From Sporomusaceae bacterium FL31 (lineage in GTDB: Bacteria; Bacillota; Negativicutes; DSM-1736; Dendrosporobacteraceae): a DNA stretch of 64,000 nt. The notes under the pieces are model-generated. The model ran no database searches. It saw only the letters and a list, made by a program, of their open reading frames with translations, and had not been told where the DNA came from. The translations under genes were made by a program, and so were the position numbers. The stretch covers positions 303,066-367,065 of the forward strand of contig BIFV01000008.1 in the NCBI GenBank assembly GCA_003990955.1, read 5' to 3'. This document shows positions 17,284 to 25,042 of this stretch, one piece after another. The first letter of the stretch is position 1, and each line of letters starts with the position of its first letter.

Positions 17284-18669
17284 TTACCATTGCTTGGTAG
17301 TTAATAACCACTTAAGTTCTCCCCGTTTAGCTCGATACGTAATATCGACCTGCCAACAATGTAGATCACGATTCCAAGTATAGTCCTGATCAAAAATTTG
17401 ATGATTTTCCATGTCATAGCTTTGATTGAAAGTAATAGCGTTCATTTTGTCAATTTTATAGTGAAAACCTACATCAAGTTGTTTATTTAAATCAGGAACA
17501 TCATAATCAAATAAATTCATCTCTTTATCATAGTAATGATACCCTACCCAAGAACTAAAGCGAGGTGCAAACTCCTTGGTTACGACTGCATCGTACCGGA
17601 AAATTTCCTGTGTAGACTTATTATAGCTTTCCTGAACCCATTCAAAGCCAGTCCCAAGATATAACTTGGTAGTATGATTTATTTCAATCGGGTCGCGACT
17701 AAAATAAATTGAGTAATCCTGGTGCCAACTAGTCTTATAATTATCAACCCATTTACCGTAAACTGCTCCAACACTATAGTTAAATGGAGACTGTCCAATT
17801 TTTTCCCCAAAGTTTACTCGTAATTCAGGTTCTTTTTTGATCCAATTATCATCATCATCACGAAAATAACCTTGTGAAAGGCTCATTGAGTAGTTGCCAT
17901 TACTGTTCTTTAATCCAAAATTTGGTTTAAAATCAGATTTGGTGTAATAAGCTAAATTGACAAAAGCTGCAGTATCGTTGCTTACCGGGTATTCAAGATG
18001 TTGAATAATATACGCCCCATCTTTACTTGTGTAACCTAACTGTGGAAAGTCACTTTCGGATCGTGCATTCTCTTTGATCGACTTCTGGTATTTAGGAATA
18101 CTAAAAATCATCTTATCTTTAATCCAAAACTTAGCATTGTAAGCAATCATCTTATCGCCTGGCCATACTTCTATTTTGTCAGCGCTAATATGATAATCAG
18201 GAACCTTCGCCGGGCATCTGGTGATTGTTCCATCATGCAGCACAAGTTCTTCAGAAGTCATACTAATATTATGAGCAGCAACAAACTCGTGACCAACTTT
18301 TCCTTTAGCCTGGTTCATCAAACCTGAGCGAATTTTATAATTGTATTCAACACCTGTACCAACAAGATTGACTCCTGGCTGCGTAAGATTAGCTGAGCCA
18401 TCAACCCAAACGGTGCTTTCTTTGGTGTTGCCGCGCAATTCTTCAGTTTGAATTAAAGTTTGATCTTTTTGGATTTTCACGTTGCCTTTGGCAAATACCT
18501 CACCTGTTGCATCACTAAAGGACAGGTCATCACCTTCAAATATAATCGGTGCAGTAACCGCAGCAGATTTTGTATTATTTTTTGTTTCGGCAGCCTGGAC
18601 AGGCAGGACCGTGCTAAAAACAGTAATCAGGGCCAATAAACCTAACAGATACTTTTTTGCATTGTTCAT
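17284..18669 (-). CDS. lptD: LptD-like LPS assembly outer-membrane protein (short form)
   Basis: 461 residues with a signal peptide (cut after VLPVQA). Residues about 40-200 form an OstA/LptA-like beta-jellyroll region (IIFEGDDLSFSDATGEVFAKGNVKI). Then comes ITRCPAKVPDYHISADKIEVWPGDKMIAYNAKFWIKDKMIFSIP, the conserved LptD block with its first Cys. Alternating beta-strands fill the rest, with a second Cys near the end (LHCWQVDITYR). Enterobacterial LptD is near 780 residues, so this barrel is much smaller. It heads the heptose core operon behind its own promoter. An LptE partner was not seen. Confidence 0.72.
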   Translation of the reverse strand: MNNAKKYLLGLLALITVFSTVLPVQAAETKNNTKSAAVTAPIIFEGDDLSFSDATGEVFAKGNVKIQKDQTLIQTEELRGNTKESTVWVDGSANLTQPGVNLVGTGVEYNYKIRSGLMNQAKGKVGHEFVAAHNISMTSEELVLHDGTITRCPAKVPDYHISADKIEVWPGDKMIAYNAKFWIKDKMIFSIPKYQKSIKENARSESDFPQLGYTSKDGAYIIQHLEYPVSNDTAAFVNLAYYTKSDFKPNFGLKNSNGNYSMSLSQGYFRDDDDNWIKKEPELRVNFGEKIGQSPFNYSVGAVYGKWVDNYKTSWHQDYSIYFSRDPIEINHTTKLYLGTGFEWVQESYNKSTQEIFRYDAVVTKEFAPRFSSWVGYHYYDKEMNLFDYDVPDLNKQLDVGFHYKIDKMNAITFNQSYDMENHQIFDQDYTWNRDLHCWQVDITYRAKRGELKWLLTTKQW

Positions 18670-18758
18670 AACTTCTCCTTAATGCAGTAGGTATTCCCGC
18701 TAAGGGGTATTTTATATATTGTTTCCAGATTGGCCTTCTTATTCTCCAAAGTTTCTGT

Positions 18759-18783
18759 ATTCTACAATTATACCGCTTTTCCT
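18759..18783 (-). promoter_or_regulatory. Sigma-H-like promoter of lptD/core operon
   Basis: On the minus strand, AGGAAAA, 11 bases, then GTAGAAT followed by AC. The -10 lies about 90 bases before the lptD ATG. It is the only promoter-like site seen ahead of the long lptD-to-waaL gene run. Confidence 0.6.
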
Positions 18784-18800
18784 GCCCTAAGCGACACGGC

Positions 18801-18844
18801 AATATGTAGAAAAAGCTGCCTATTGGCAGCTTTTTCTACATATT
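18801..18844 (-). terminator. Intrinsic terminator after the secreted protein gene
   Basis: Perfect 20-bp inverted repeat with a 4-base loop; A-rich 5' and T-rich 3' parts lie within the stem. It begins 4 bases after the stop codon of the 18849-19766 gene and separates it from the lptD promoter. It could act in both directions. Confidence 0.8.
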
Positions 18845-18848
18845 GCGT

Positions 18849-19766
18849 CTATTTCACTTGTAATCCGTACACATTAGCTTCTGTATTTACCTGAATATAC
18901 ATTTCTGTACCAGCGGGAATTGTAATATCAGACCCATGAACAAAAGCCCCACCGACTACACCTATCGGCCCCAACAACGCCATCCCAGCAACGGATGCAC
19001 CAGCTGCTTTTGCCAAGGATTTTGTTTCTTCTTTAGCCTTATCACCCATTTCGGTCTTCACAATAGTACCATCAAAGGCTGTAATCGTATCGAAACTGAT
19101 TTGAAGGGCTGCATCACGACCAAAATTTCTAGCCTGTTGTACCTTCGTGATAGTTCCTGTCCCTTGCATTCCTTTGGGAATTACCAAAAGTCCTGACGAA
19201 TACACATCTTCAGTTGCCTGGTATATAACAACATCACCCTGACGATTTTTACGACTATCTAATTCATTTACAGTTTTAATTTTGATTAACGTATCTTTAT
19301 AAAGGGTTGTATTACTTACATAAACTTGACCATTCGGATAGGCAAGTTTAGCCAATTTCTCAACCCGATCATCAAAATTTCCTGATGATGAATTTCCAGT
19401 AATAGTCATTTCAATGTTTTCAATTTTAGTTTTTGCCGGATCTGATGTTACATTATGAGTAAGTGTCCATTCCACAGCATTCACGCGCGCTTGAAATGAT
19501 GGTACCACACCAGAATTATCGGTCAAATAGTTATAAATTCGATCAAGTTTTGTGGTTAATGCTTCCCTTGTTTCTGAACCAAATAAATCTTTCTCAATTT
19601 TAGCCGTTCGTTCTATTAGCGAACCTGTTTGCTCAGTACCATAAACGATTTTTTCTGCGACAGTCGTTTTATTTAGCACCGTCATTTCCTGAAAACTCTG
19701 AGCTGAAACAAATGACGTAAGTAAAAACATCATAAGTAATGTACAAACAGTAAACTTCCGTAACAT
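18849..19766 (-). CDS. Secreted protein of unknown function
   Basis: 305 residues from ATG 19766, which follows AAGGAGG; the open frame extends 39 codons further upstream but that part crosses a poly-T tract and is not expected to be translated. A signal peptide ends near SFVSA. Two or three repeats of roughly 40-60 residues follow (for example TAKIEKDLFGSETREALTTKLDRIYNYL and VEKLAKLAYPNGQ). The C-terminal half is beta-rich with LLVIPKGMQGTGTITKVQQARNFGRDAALQISFDTITAFDGT and a short glycine/alanine hydrophobic stretch. I do not recognise the family. The layout resembles envelope proteins with an SH3-like or TrbI-like C-terminus, which is only a guess. Confidence 0.7.
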   Translation of the reverse strand: MLRKFTVCTLLMMFLLTSFVSAQSFQEMTVLNKTTVAEKIVYGTEQTGSLIERTAKIEKDLFGSETREALTTKLDRIYNYLTDNSGVVPSFQARVNAVEWTLTHNVTSDPAKTKIENIEMTITGNSSSGNFDDRVEKLAKLAYPNGQVYVSNTTLYKDTLIKIKTVNELDSRKNRQGDVVIYQATEDVYSSGLLVIPKGMQGTGTITKVQQARNFGRDAALQISFDTITAFDGTIVKTEMGDKAKEETKSLAKAAGASVAGMALLGPIGVVGGAFVHGSDITIPAGTEMYIQVNTEANVYGLQVK

Positions 19767-19804
19767 TCGATATCCTCCTTTTGATTTCAACTGGTTATTT
19801 ATTG

Positions 19805-19847
19805 TTTCGAGAAAAAAAAAAAAAATCCTGCCGAAATTTGCAGGATT
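19805..19847 (-). promoter_or_regulatory. Poly-T tract with hairpin: promoter spacer or attenuator
   Basis: On the minus strand, an 8-bp hairpin (AATCCTGC/GCAGGATT, 19824-19847) runs directly into 14 Ts and then CTCGAAA. Read as RNA it is a textbook terminator 45-60 bases before the ATG of the secreted protein. Read as DNA it is AGGATTT-N11-CTCGAAA, one base in the -10 short of the promoter class found at nine other sites, with the T-run as spacer. The sequence alone does not decide between them. Confidence 0.5.
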
Positions 19848-19883
19848 AGCAGATTGATAATTATTAAGATAACATCCACACAA

Positions 19884-19912
19884 TAGACTAGTCAGTCATT
19901 TTATAGTATACT
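19884..19912 (+). promoter_or_regulatory. Sigma-70-type promoter of small secreted protein
   Basis: Plus strand TAGACT, 17 bases, TATACT; the start codon is about 40 bases further on. The GACTAGTC palindrome at the -35 resembles half of the operator-like palindromes near tolC and ompM. Confidence 0.45.
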
Positions 19913-19953
19913 ACGCTTAGGTACATATATTTAGCATGAAAGGAGATTCTTCT

Positions 19954-20385
19954 GTGAACAAAAAATTAATAGTCAGTGTTTTACTTGTATGCTTAATGTC
20001 TCTAACGGCTCTACCGGCCACTCAGGCCATTAGTTTAGGTGATATCTTGAAAGTTGGGGGTATCGGGTTTTTAATTGATAAGTTTGCTAAACCGCTCAAT
20101 GATTTTATTAACACGCTTACTTTTAAACACGGCGGCAGCCATGATTATGCTACTAAGGTTGTACCAATCCTGTCTTTTGGATCAGGTGGCTATGTTGGAG
20201 CAGCACAAATTATGGGCTCACAAGAGTTAGTAGATAAAACTGAATCTGTCATTCAAGTTGAAGGCAACTTTAATGGCAGCCAATTCCGAGTTAAGGCTTT
20301 GATACCAATTGATAGCAAAAATCCTACTAATTTTAATCGCGTCTTCGGTGTAGGTGTGTCAGCGATCATTGATGTGAAAATATAG
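19954..20385 (+). CDS. Small secreted protein of unknown function
   Basis: 143 residues, the only plus-strand gene in the window. GTG 19954 is chosen because AAAGGAG (in the upstream ATG's own codons) lies 8 bases before it and the protein then starts MNKKLIVSVLLVCLM, a clean signal peptide ending near PATQA. The mature part opens with a hydrophobic helix (ISLGDILKVGGIGFLIDKFAKPLNDFIN) and continues as beta-rich sequence. I do not recognise it. It is divergent from the secreted protein at 18849 and convergent with the porin at 20450, with a shared terminator. Confidence 0.7.
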   Translation: MNKKLIVSVLLVCLMSLTALPATQAISLGDILKVGGIGFLIDKFAKPLNDFINTLTFKHGGSHDYATKVVPILSFGSGGYVGAAQIMGSQELVDKTESVIQVEGNFNGSQFRVKALIPIDSKNPTNFNRVFGVGVSAIIDVKI

Positions 20386-20401
20386 CGCCATAAAACACAT
20401 A

Positions 20402-20434
20402 AAAATGGCTTCCCAAGTTTTGGGAAGCCATTTT
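20402..20434. terminator. Bidirectional terminator between convergent genes
   Basis: A 15-bp perfect stem with a GTT loop, flanked by A-runs on the left and T-runs on the right, lies between the stop codons of the convergent genes at 20385 and 20450. Confidence 0.88.
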
Positions 20435-20449
20435 AATTGCGACAAATTC

Positions 20450-21427
20450 TTAGAATTTGTAGTTAACAGTTGTGCGGAAAGAATTGTATTTTGTTCCAGC
20501 AGGATCAACATCGTCATTAACTGTTTTCATATCTTTATAGAATACATTTAATGTAGTATCTTTGCTGAATTTATAGTTGTAGCTGTAATACAAGCCTTTG
20601 CCATTCGGATCAAAGTCAGTATAGCCATTGATATCGCCATTTAATTCAACATTGCTATAAATTACAGAGAAAGAATGTTTAGCATCAAAATTGTAACCAG
20701 TTCCGATTGCATAGGCTTTATTATCAGTGTCTACATCGGATTTAGTATACTCACCAAAAAGATTAGCTTTACCTAAAGCATAAGATGCATCAACTGCCCA
20801 ATGTTTAGTAGTATCAACTCCAGCTTCTTTCGGATCGAAAGCAGCGTAAGTTGCTCCAACAGTTAGTTTTGAAGTTGGGTTATAACCAGCATGGATTGCA
20901 TAAAGATTATTATCTTCAATGATGCCATCATCGTAGCCGATTTTAGCTTTGCCAGCAAGGAAAGAGATATCAGTTGCGCCAGTTTTTACACTTCCACTTA
21001 AACCATCAATAGTACCTTGATATTGACCAACTTTTCCCTCAGTGCTATAAAGAAGAGCAGTCGCACCAATGTTAGCACCTTGACGACCAAGCTTAAATGT
21101 TGCGTTATCTTCTTTGAAAATAAACCCAAAACGATCAAGCGAAACTACACTGCTACCGTATTTGGTAGTGTAAAAGTCATTGCCTGTATTGTCAGCAGTC
21201 AAAGCCTGACCAGCAATGCGTGCATACAAATCAGTTTTTGCATCAAGTGCAGCCAAAGCATTTAACTTGAACGTTACTCTTGCGCCTTCGGATGATGTAT
21301 CAGCATACTCATTCCAGCGATAGTGAAAGTCAACGTCACCATCAAATTGAAGTGGAGCAGCCATAGCTACACCAGCAGTAAGAGTGATGGTTGCAGCAAC
21401 AGCTGCAGCAAGAAATCTTTTTTTCAT
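20450..21427 (-). CDS. Outer-membrane porin without SLH domain
   Basis: 325 residues. A signal peptide ends AGVAMA. The mature part is made of alternating amphipathic beta-strands and ends in a terminal Phe (TTVNYKF), the C-terminal OM signature recognised by BamA. Sequence such as DVDFHYRWNEYADTSSEGARVTFKLNALAALDAKTDLYARIAG is porin-like. It lacks the SLH domain of the two OmpM porins upstream yet shares their promoter class and their leader RNA element. Probably a general porin; the transported solute is unknown. Confidence 0.8.
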   Translation of the reverse strand: MKKRFLAAAVAATITLTAGVAMAAPLQFDGDVDFHYRWNEYADTSSEGARVTFKLNALAALDAKTDLYARIAGQALTADNTGNDFYTTKYGSSVVSLDRFGFIFKEDNATFKLGRQGANIGATALLYSTEGKVGQYQGTIDGLSGSVKTGATDISFLAGKAKIGYDDGIIEDNNLYAIHAGYNPTSKLTVGATYAAFDPKEAGVDTTKHWAVDASYALGKANLFGEYTKSDVDTDNKAYAIGTGYNFDAKHSFSVIYSNVELNGDINGYTDFDPNGKGLYYSYNYKFSKDTTLNVFYKDMKTVNDDVDPAGTKYNSFRTTVNYKF

Positions 21428-21435
21428 GTTAATAA

Positions 21436-21508
21436 TCCCCCTCGATTTTCTTTATAATCAATTCGGCTAGTCTAGGGGTTTTAATAAGTGTCCATGTTTC
21501 CTTATCAG
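21436..21508 (-). ncRNA. Porin leader element 1 (stem-loop plus SD-masking hairpin)
   Basis: Stem-loop I at 21482-21507: 7 pairs closed by ATAAG/CTTAT around the 12-base loop GAAACATGGACA. Hairpin II: CCCCT (21474-21478) can pair with AGGGG (21438-21442), which is the ribosome binding site of the porin. This is the weakest hairpin II of the three copies. The conserved loop is 62-73 bases before the ATG. Confidence 0.6.
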
Positions 21509-21558
21509 TACCACCTATACAGAACCAACAGATTACCTAAAGCTTACAATATTGTTAG

Positions 21559-21583
21559 ATTCTATAATAAAAAGGAAATTCCT
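21559..21583 (-). promoter_or_regulatory. Sigma-H-like promoter of porin gene
   Basis: On the minus strand, AGGAATT, 11 bases, ATAGAAT. The predicted mRNA would carry the leader element at 21436-21508. Confidence 0.6.
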
Positions 21584-21610
21584 TCTTACTCAATATGCAT
21601 TTTTTTAAAA

Positions 21611-21641
21611 AGAAGCTCACGCCTTACGGACGTGAGCTTCT
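21611..21641 (-). terminator. Terminator of SLH porin gene
   Basis: An 11-bp stem (AGAAGCTCACG and complement) with a short inner CC/GG pair, followed on the minus strand by TTTT; starts about 10 bases after the stop codon at 21652. Confidence 0.8.
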
Positions 21642-21651
21642 ATCATACAAA

Positions 21652-22974
21652 CTAGAATTTGTAGTCAAGTTGAACACGGCTATATTCTGATCTATCTTTT
21701 CCATCAGTAACAGTTTTGCTATTGAAGGTTTGAACGCCAGTGATCATCATGTTTTTACCTAATGTATAGTTTGCAGTAACAGCATAGCCTTTTTTGTTAT
21801 TTCCTTGGTTGGCAATTTGAGCAGTAGCGTAGTCACCGCCAGCAGTTAGGACACCATTCTCAAATCTAAAGTATTCTACGGCCGCACCCCAAGTGTCCTT
21901 AACAGCAAAGTTAGCACCTTTATAGTTGATCTTAGCAACATAACCATCTGGATCAACAATAGGAGCTCCGTCAGCAGTATTCTTCATATATTCGCCAGTT
22001 AGCATCCAACCAGGTGCAAATTTCGTAGTAAAACCAGCATCATAAACTCTGTAATCAGATGCTTTAGCTGCACCAGTTTTTTCTTGAATATAAGATCCAT
22101 TAATTGCAGTTGCTTTGCTAAGATTATAATCGGCTGTAACAAAAGCAGCATCTTCAATGGAGTTTGTAGTAGCATTTTTGAAGTTAGCAAAACCTGTTTG
22201 AACCTTAACTTTATTTCCAAAAGCAGCTTTAATACCATCAACCATACCAGTAGTTGCTAATAAATAACCAGTAGTACCTACTTTTTGGCTGAAACGTCCA
22301 ACGGTTACTGCAGTACCAGTATCTAGTACATTCTTAGTAGTCAATGCCATTTCAGCTACTCTTACATTGCCGTCTTGGTCAGCATAACCAACGTTCCCAC
22401 TGTCATTGTCACCAAGTGTCTGATGTCCATTAGTCATTAATTTACCAGAAAAACTAGTGTTTTCATTAACATTAGCACTCATATTAAGAATAAAGCGATA
22501 TTTAAATTGGTTATCGCCTTTTTCGGCTGGATATTGAGGATTCGCTACAGTTCCAGTTCCGACAACAGCAGCTCTATCAGTTTGAGTCCAACGAACACGG
22601 GCATCAGCACTAAATTTAATATTGGATTGGCTAGCTTCCAATTTAGCTACACGAACACCCAGATTGTTCAATTCAGCGGAGAATTCAACAGCCAGTTTGT
22701 CAAGAGCAGCTTTCTGTGAAGCGTCAGCTTGGTCGGATTTAGTCATAGCTTTTGCTACGATTTGAGCCATTTCATAACGAGTAATGGTTTTGTCGCCACG
22801 GAAAGTTCCGTCGCCATAACCATCAACGATACCAGCTTGAGCTAATTTTGTTACAGCATCATAAGCCCAATGTTTTGCAGGAACATCCACGAAAGGATTT
22901 GCTGCAGCGAAGGTAGTGCTAGCAACACCAACCACCAATGCTGTAGTAATTGCAGCGGCTAATCTTTTTTTCAT
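21652..22974 (-). CDS. ompM: OmpM-type SLH porin
   Basis: 440 residues. The signal peptide ends near STTFA. One SLH domain follows at about residues 25-80 (NPFVDVPAKHWAYDAVTKLAQAGIVDGYGDGTFRGDKTITRYEMAQIV), then a short coiled coil (about 88-115), then a beta-barrel ending YSRVQLDYKF. In Negativicutes, OmpM proteins bind polyaminated peptidoglycan through the SLH domain, so the barrel anchors the OM to the wall and forms a pore. It has its own promoter, leader element and terminator. It is about 53 residues longer than the second copy at 23868 and nearly identical to it in the SLH domain. Confidence 0.93.
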   Translation of the reverse strand: MKKRLAAAITTALVVGVASTTFAAANPFVDVPAKHWAYDAVTKLAQAGIVDGYGDGTFRGDKTITRYEMAQIVAKAMTKSDQADASQKAALDKLAVEFSAELNNLGVRVAKLEASQSNIKFSADARVRWTQTDRAAVVGTGTVANPQYPAEKGDNQFKYRFILNMSANVNENTSFSGKLMTNGHQTLGDNDSGNVGYADQDGNVRVAEMALTTKNVLDTGTAVTVGRFSQKVGTTGYLLATTGMVDGIKAAFGNKVKVQTGFANFKNATTNSIEDAAFVTADYNLSKATAINGSYIQEKTGAAKASDYRVYDAGFTTKFAPGWMLTGEYMKNTADGAPIVDPDGYVAKINYKGANFAVKDTWGAAVEYFRFENGVLTAGGDYATAQIANQGNNKKGYAVTANYTLGKNMMITGVQTFNSKTVTDGKDRSEYSRVQLDYKF

Positions 22975-22983
22975 TTGAATTTT

Positions 22984-23057
22984 TCCCCCTTAGGTTTAAA
23001 TTATTTTTTTCGGTGAACCTAAGAAAGACTTGCATTGAGTATCCATGTTTCCTCAAT
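22984..23057 (-). ncRNA. Porin leader element 2 (stem-loop plus SD-masking hairpin)
   Basis: Stem-loop I at 23034-23057: ATTGAG/CTCAAT around the loop GAAACATGGATA. Hairpin II: CTTAGGTT (23016-23023) pairs perfectly with AACCTAAG (22989-22996) and can be extended by G-U pairs and one G-C pair into GGGGG, the SD of ompM. The conserved loop is 66-77 bases before the ATG. Confidence 0.7.
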
Positions 23058-23150
23058 CTTCCTTTACTTAGTTTTCACCATCTATCAAACTGCGAAAATC
23101 TTCTTAAGCTTTGATTCTCTACAGTAAGATACTTCTTGATATGGCAATAT

Positions 23151-23175
23151 ATTCTTCATTATCTATAAAATTCCT
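23151..23175 (-). promoter_or_regulatory. Sigma-H-like promoter of first ompM
   Basis: On the minus strand, AGGAATT, 11 bases, GAAGAAT followed by AT. It implies a leader of about 170 bases that contains the two-hairpin element. Confidence 0.6.
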
Positions 23176-23263
23176 GCAAGTCAGTGTTAACTTCTTGTAA
23201 ATTATTTTCAGAAAAATTTAATATTATCCAAAAGCTCTGTGTGAAATATCGGTACTATTACTA

Positions 23264-23668
23264 TCAACGTACTTGATATAGATACTTTTCCGCAATAATG
23301 ACCGCAGCATAATCATCGACTGGTACCGACGGCACTAGCATTGTGACTGGAATAAATCGTTTAAATCCACCTGGTGGATTCTCCTGCCAATAGCGAATCC
23401 GAGCTGCATCAGTTGTCCGATATTCATCCACTATAACAACATCAAGCTTAGGATTAGCCGCTTGAAGCTTCTCACGTGCTTTAACGCTGGAGGTTCCTGA
23501 TCCTAATACAACCAAGCTTGTCTGATAGTGCCTTGAGCTCAAAACAACAGCCTCAAGTAGTTGTGAGGTACTAACAATATTCTTATATAAGACACCATTC
23601 TGCTTATGAACTACAGCAATACCACACTTTTCCCGGCCTGGATCTATGGCGATTACTAAATCTCTCAC
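23264..23668 (-). CDS. YqgF/RuvX-like RNase H-fold protein
   Basis: 134 residues from a GTG with GGAGG 7 bases upstream. The N-terminal LVIAIDPGREKCGIAVV matches the first strand and Asp of the YqgF/RuvX Holliday-junction-resolvase-like fold. A later acidic IVDEYRTTDAARIRYW and a near-terminal VDDYAAVIIAEKYL could supply the remaining acidic residues. YqgF proteins process pre-16S rRNA, but this sequence is divergent and lies between two OM porins, so the exact role is uncertain. It has its own promoter and two terminators on its upstream side. Confidence 0.7.
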   Translation of the reverse strand: MRDLVIAIDPGREKCGIAVVHKQNGVLYKNIVSTSQLLEAVVLSSRHYQTSLVVLGSGTSSVKAREKLQAANPKLDVVIVDEYRTTDAARIRYWQENPPGGFKRFIPVTMLVPSVPVDDYAAVIIAEKYLYQVR

Positions 23669-23695
23669 AGTACAACCTCCATATGTAGTTAGTAT

Positions 23696-23720
23696 ATTCT
23701 AGCTAAGGGATTTTATTCCT
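23696..23720 (-). promoter_or_regulatory. Sigma-H-like promoter of yqgF-like gene
   Basis: On the minus strand, AGGAATA, 11 bases, CTAGAAT followed by AT; the purine position carries C. The -10 is about 28 bases before the GTG. Confidence 0.55.
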
Positions 23721-23750
23721 GCATGGTATAGAAAGGAAGAACATAAAAAA

Positions 23751-23781
23751 CTGCTAGCACATTTCTACGTGCTAACAGCAG
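23751..23781 (-). terminator. Second terminator downstream of second ompM
   Basis: The minus-strand hairpin pairs CTGCT and AGCAC (with a GTT bulge) with GTGCTAGCAG and is followed by TTTTTT. It backs up the terminator at 23825-23852 and insulates the yqgF-like promoter. Confidence 0.75.
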
Positions 23782-23824
23782 ATTCTTTTAATGCTCTGTT
23801 ATCTAATGTTTCTTATGAGAGCAA

Positions 23825-23852
23825 AAACCTGCCGGGTTTCCCCGGCAGGTTT
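23825..23852 (-). terminator. Terminator of second ompM
   Basis: Perfect 12-bp GC-rich stem (AAACCTGCCGGG and complement) with a TTTC loop; starts about 15 bases after the stop codon. Confidence 0.85.
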
Positions 23853-23867
23853 AGGTTTATTCTTAAA

Positions 23868-25031
23868 TTAGAATTTTACGTTTACAGTTGCTTGAGTGCG
23901 AGCATCCATTTTTACGCCAGCTTGGTCTTCAAAGTCTTGGTATTTAACACTAAGAACAGCGTTTTTATCAAGAGCTCTGTCTAATTGATATTCCATACCT
24001 TTGAAGCCATTAGCTAGAGCCGCTGTGGATTGATCGTTGGCAATTGTGCCGAAGCCAGTGTATGCAGCAGCTTCTACATCTTTATAAGTTGCGGACAGAC
24101 CAACTTTGTTCAATTTCACGCCATAAGATACTGCAGTTGCATCTGCATCATGATTATCGTAGTAGGAAGCGTTGAAATCAAGATTTTTAGCTAATTTGAT
24201 GCCAGTGCTTAAACCATAAATTTCTTGGTCTTTTGTATCATTTTTATAGTAGTCAGCTACTACTTTTGCGCCAAGAGCGTTGAAGCCATACTCAGCAGCA
24301 TAGATACGGTTTGAAGTTGGGTCACCAGCAGTAGCAGCAGTTACATTTCTGTTACCGGCAACAAGTTTCAGACCATTGATGTTAGTAGCAAAAGCATTCA
24401 ATTGAGTATCAAACAGGTTACCTTGACCAAGCAGTACATCTTGACGGCCAATAGTGCTAGTTGTGCCAAGAGCATTGAAAGTTACGTTAGCTGTGTTAAT
24501 ACCAGCAGAACCATTACCACCATCATAGTTCATGTCGCCGCTAGTTAAACGAGCATTGAATTTCAGGTTGTCGCTGATTTTGCCATCAAAGCTTACACGA
24601 GCACGGAAATCAGTGTTGTCGCCAGCATTTTCTTGGGCAAAGTAACGAACACGAGCATCACCGGATACTTTCACCATTTTATCCATTTGATCTTGCAGAC
24701 CATCAACTTTTACACCAAGGTTGTTAAGTTCAGTGGCAAATTCTTTAGAAAGCTCATCTAGAGTAGCTTTTTGATCAGCATTTACATTTTTGTTCATTGC
24801 TTTAGCAATAATTTGAGCCATTTCATAACGAGTCATAGTTTTGTCACCTTTGAAAGTTCCATCACCATAACCATCAACGATACCAGCTTGAGCCAATTTG
24901 TTTACTGCATCATAAGCCCAATGTTTTGCAGGAACATCAGAGAATGGGTTTGCAGATGCTGCGAATGCAGGAACAGCGAATGCTACAGTAAGTGCAGTTG
25001 CTACAGCTACTTTTAAAAGTCTTTTTTTCAT
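23868..25031 (-). CDS. ompM: OmpM-type SLH porin (second copy)
   Basis: 387 residues. The signal peptide ends near VPAFA. The SLH domain (NPFSDVPAKHWAYDAVNKLAQAGIVDGYGDGTFKGDKTMTRYEMAQII) is followed by a coiled coil (LDELSKEFATELNNLGVKVDGLQDQMDKM) and a beta-barrel ending QATVNVKF. Same role as the copy at 21652, with a shorter barrel. Its upstream region is the most elaborate in the window: three tandem promoters, two palindromes and the strongest SD-masking leader. That suggests it is the abundant, highly regulated OmpM (inference). Confidence 0.93.
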   Translation of the reverse strand: MKKRLLKVAVATALTVAFAVPAFAASANPFSDVPAKHWAYDAVNKLAQAGIVDGYGDGTFKGDKTMTRYEMAQIIAKAMNKNVNADQKATLDELSKEFATELNNLGVKVDGLQDQMDKMVKVSGDARVRYFAQENAGDNTDFRARVSFDGKISDNLKFNARLTSGDMNYDGGNGSAGINTANVTFNALGTTSTIGRQDVLLGQGNLFDTQLNAFATNINGLKLVAGNRNVTAATAGDPTSNRIYAAEYGFNALGAKVVADYYKNDTKDQEIYGLSTGIKLAKNLDFNASYYDNHDADATAVSYGVKLNKVGLSATYKDVEAAAYTGFGTIANDQSTAALANGFKGMEYQLDRALDKNAVLSVKYQDFEDQAGVKMDARTQATVNVKF

Positions 25032-25042
25032 TTGGAAAGATC

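Noticed and set aside
23264..23668. Firm call of this gene as YqgF pre-16S rRNA nuclease
   Set aside because: Only the first motif is clear; the other catalytic acidic residues could not be placed with confidence, so only YqgF-like is given.
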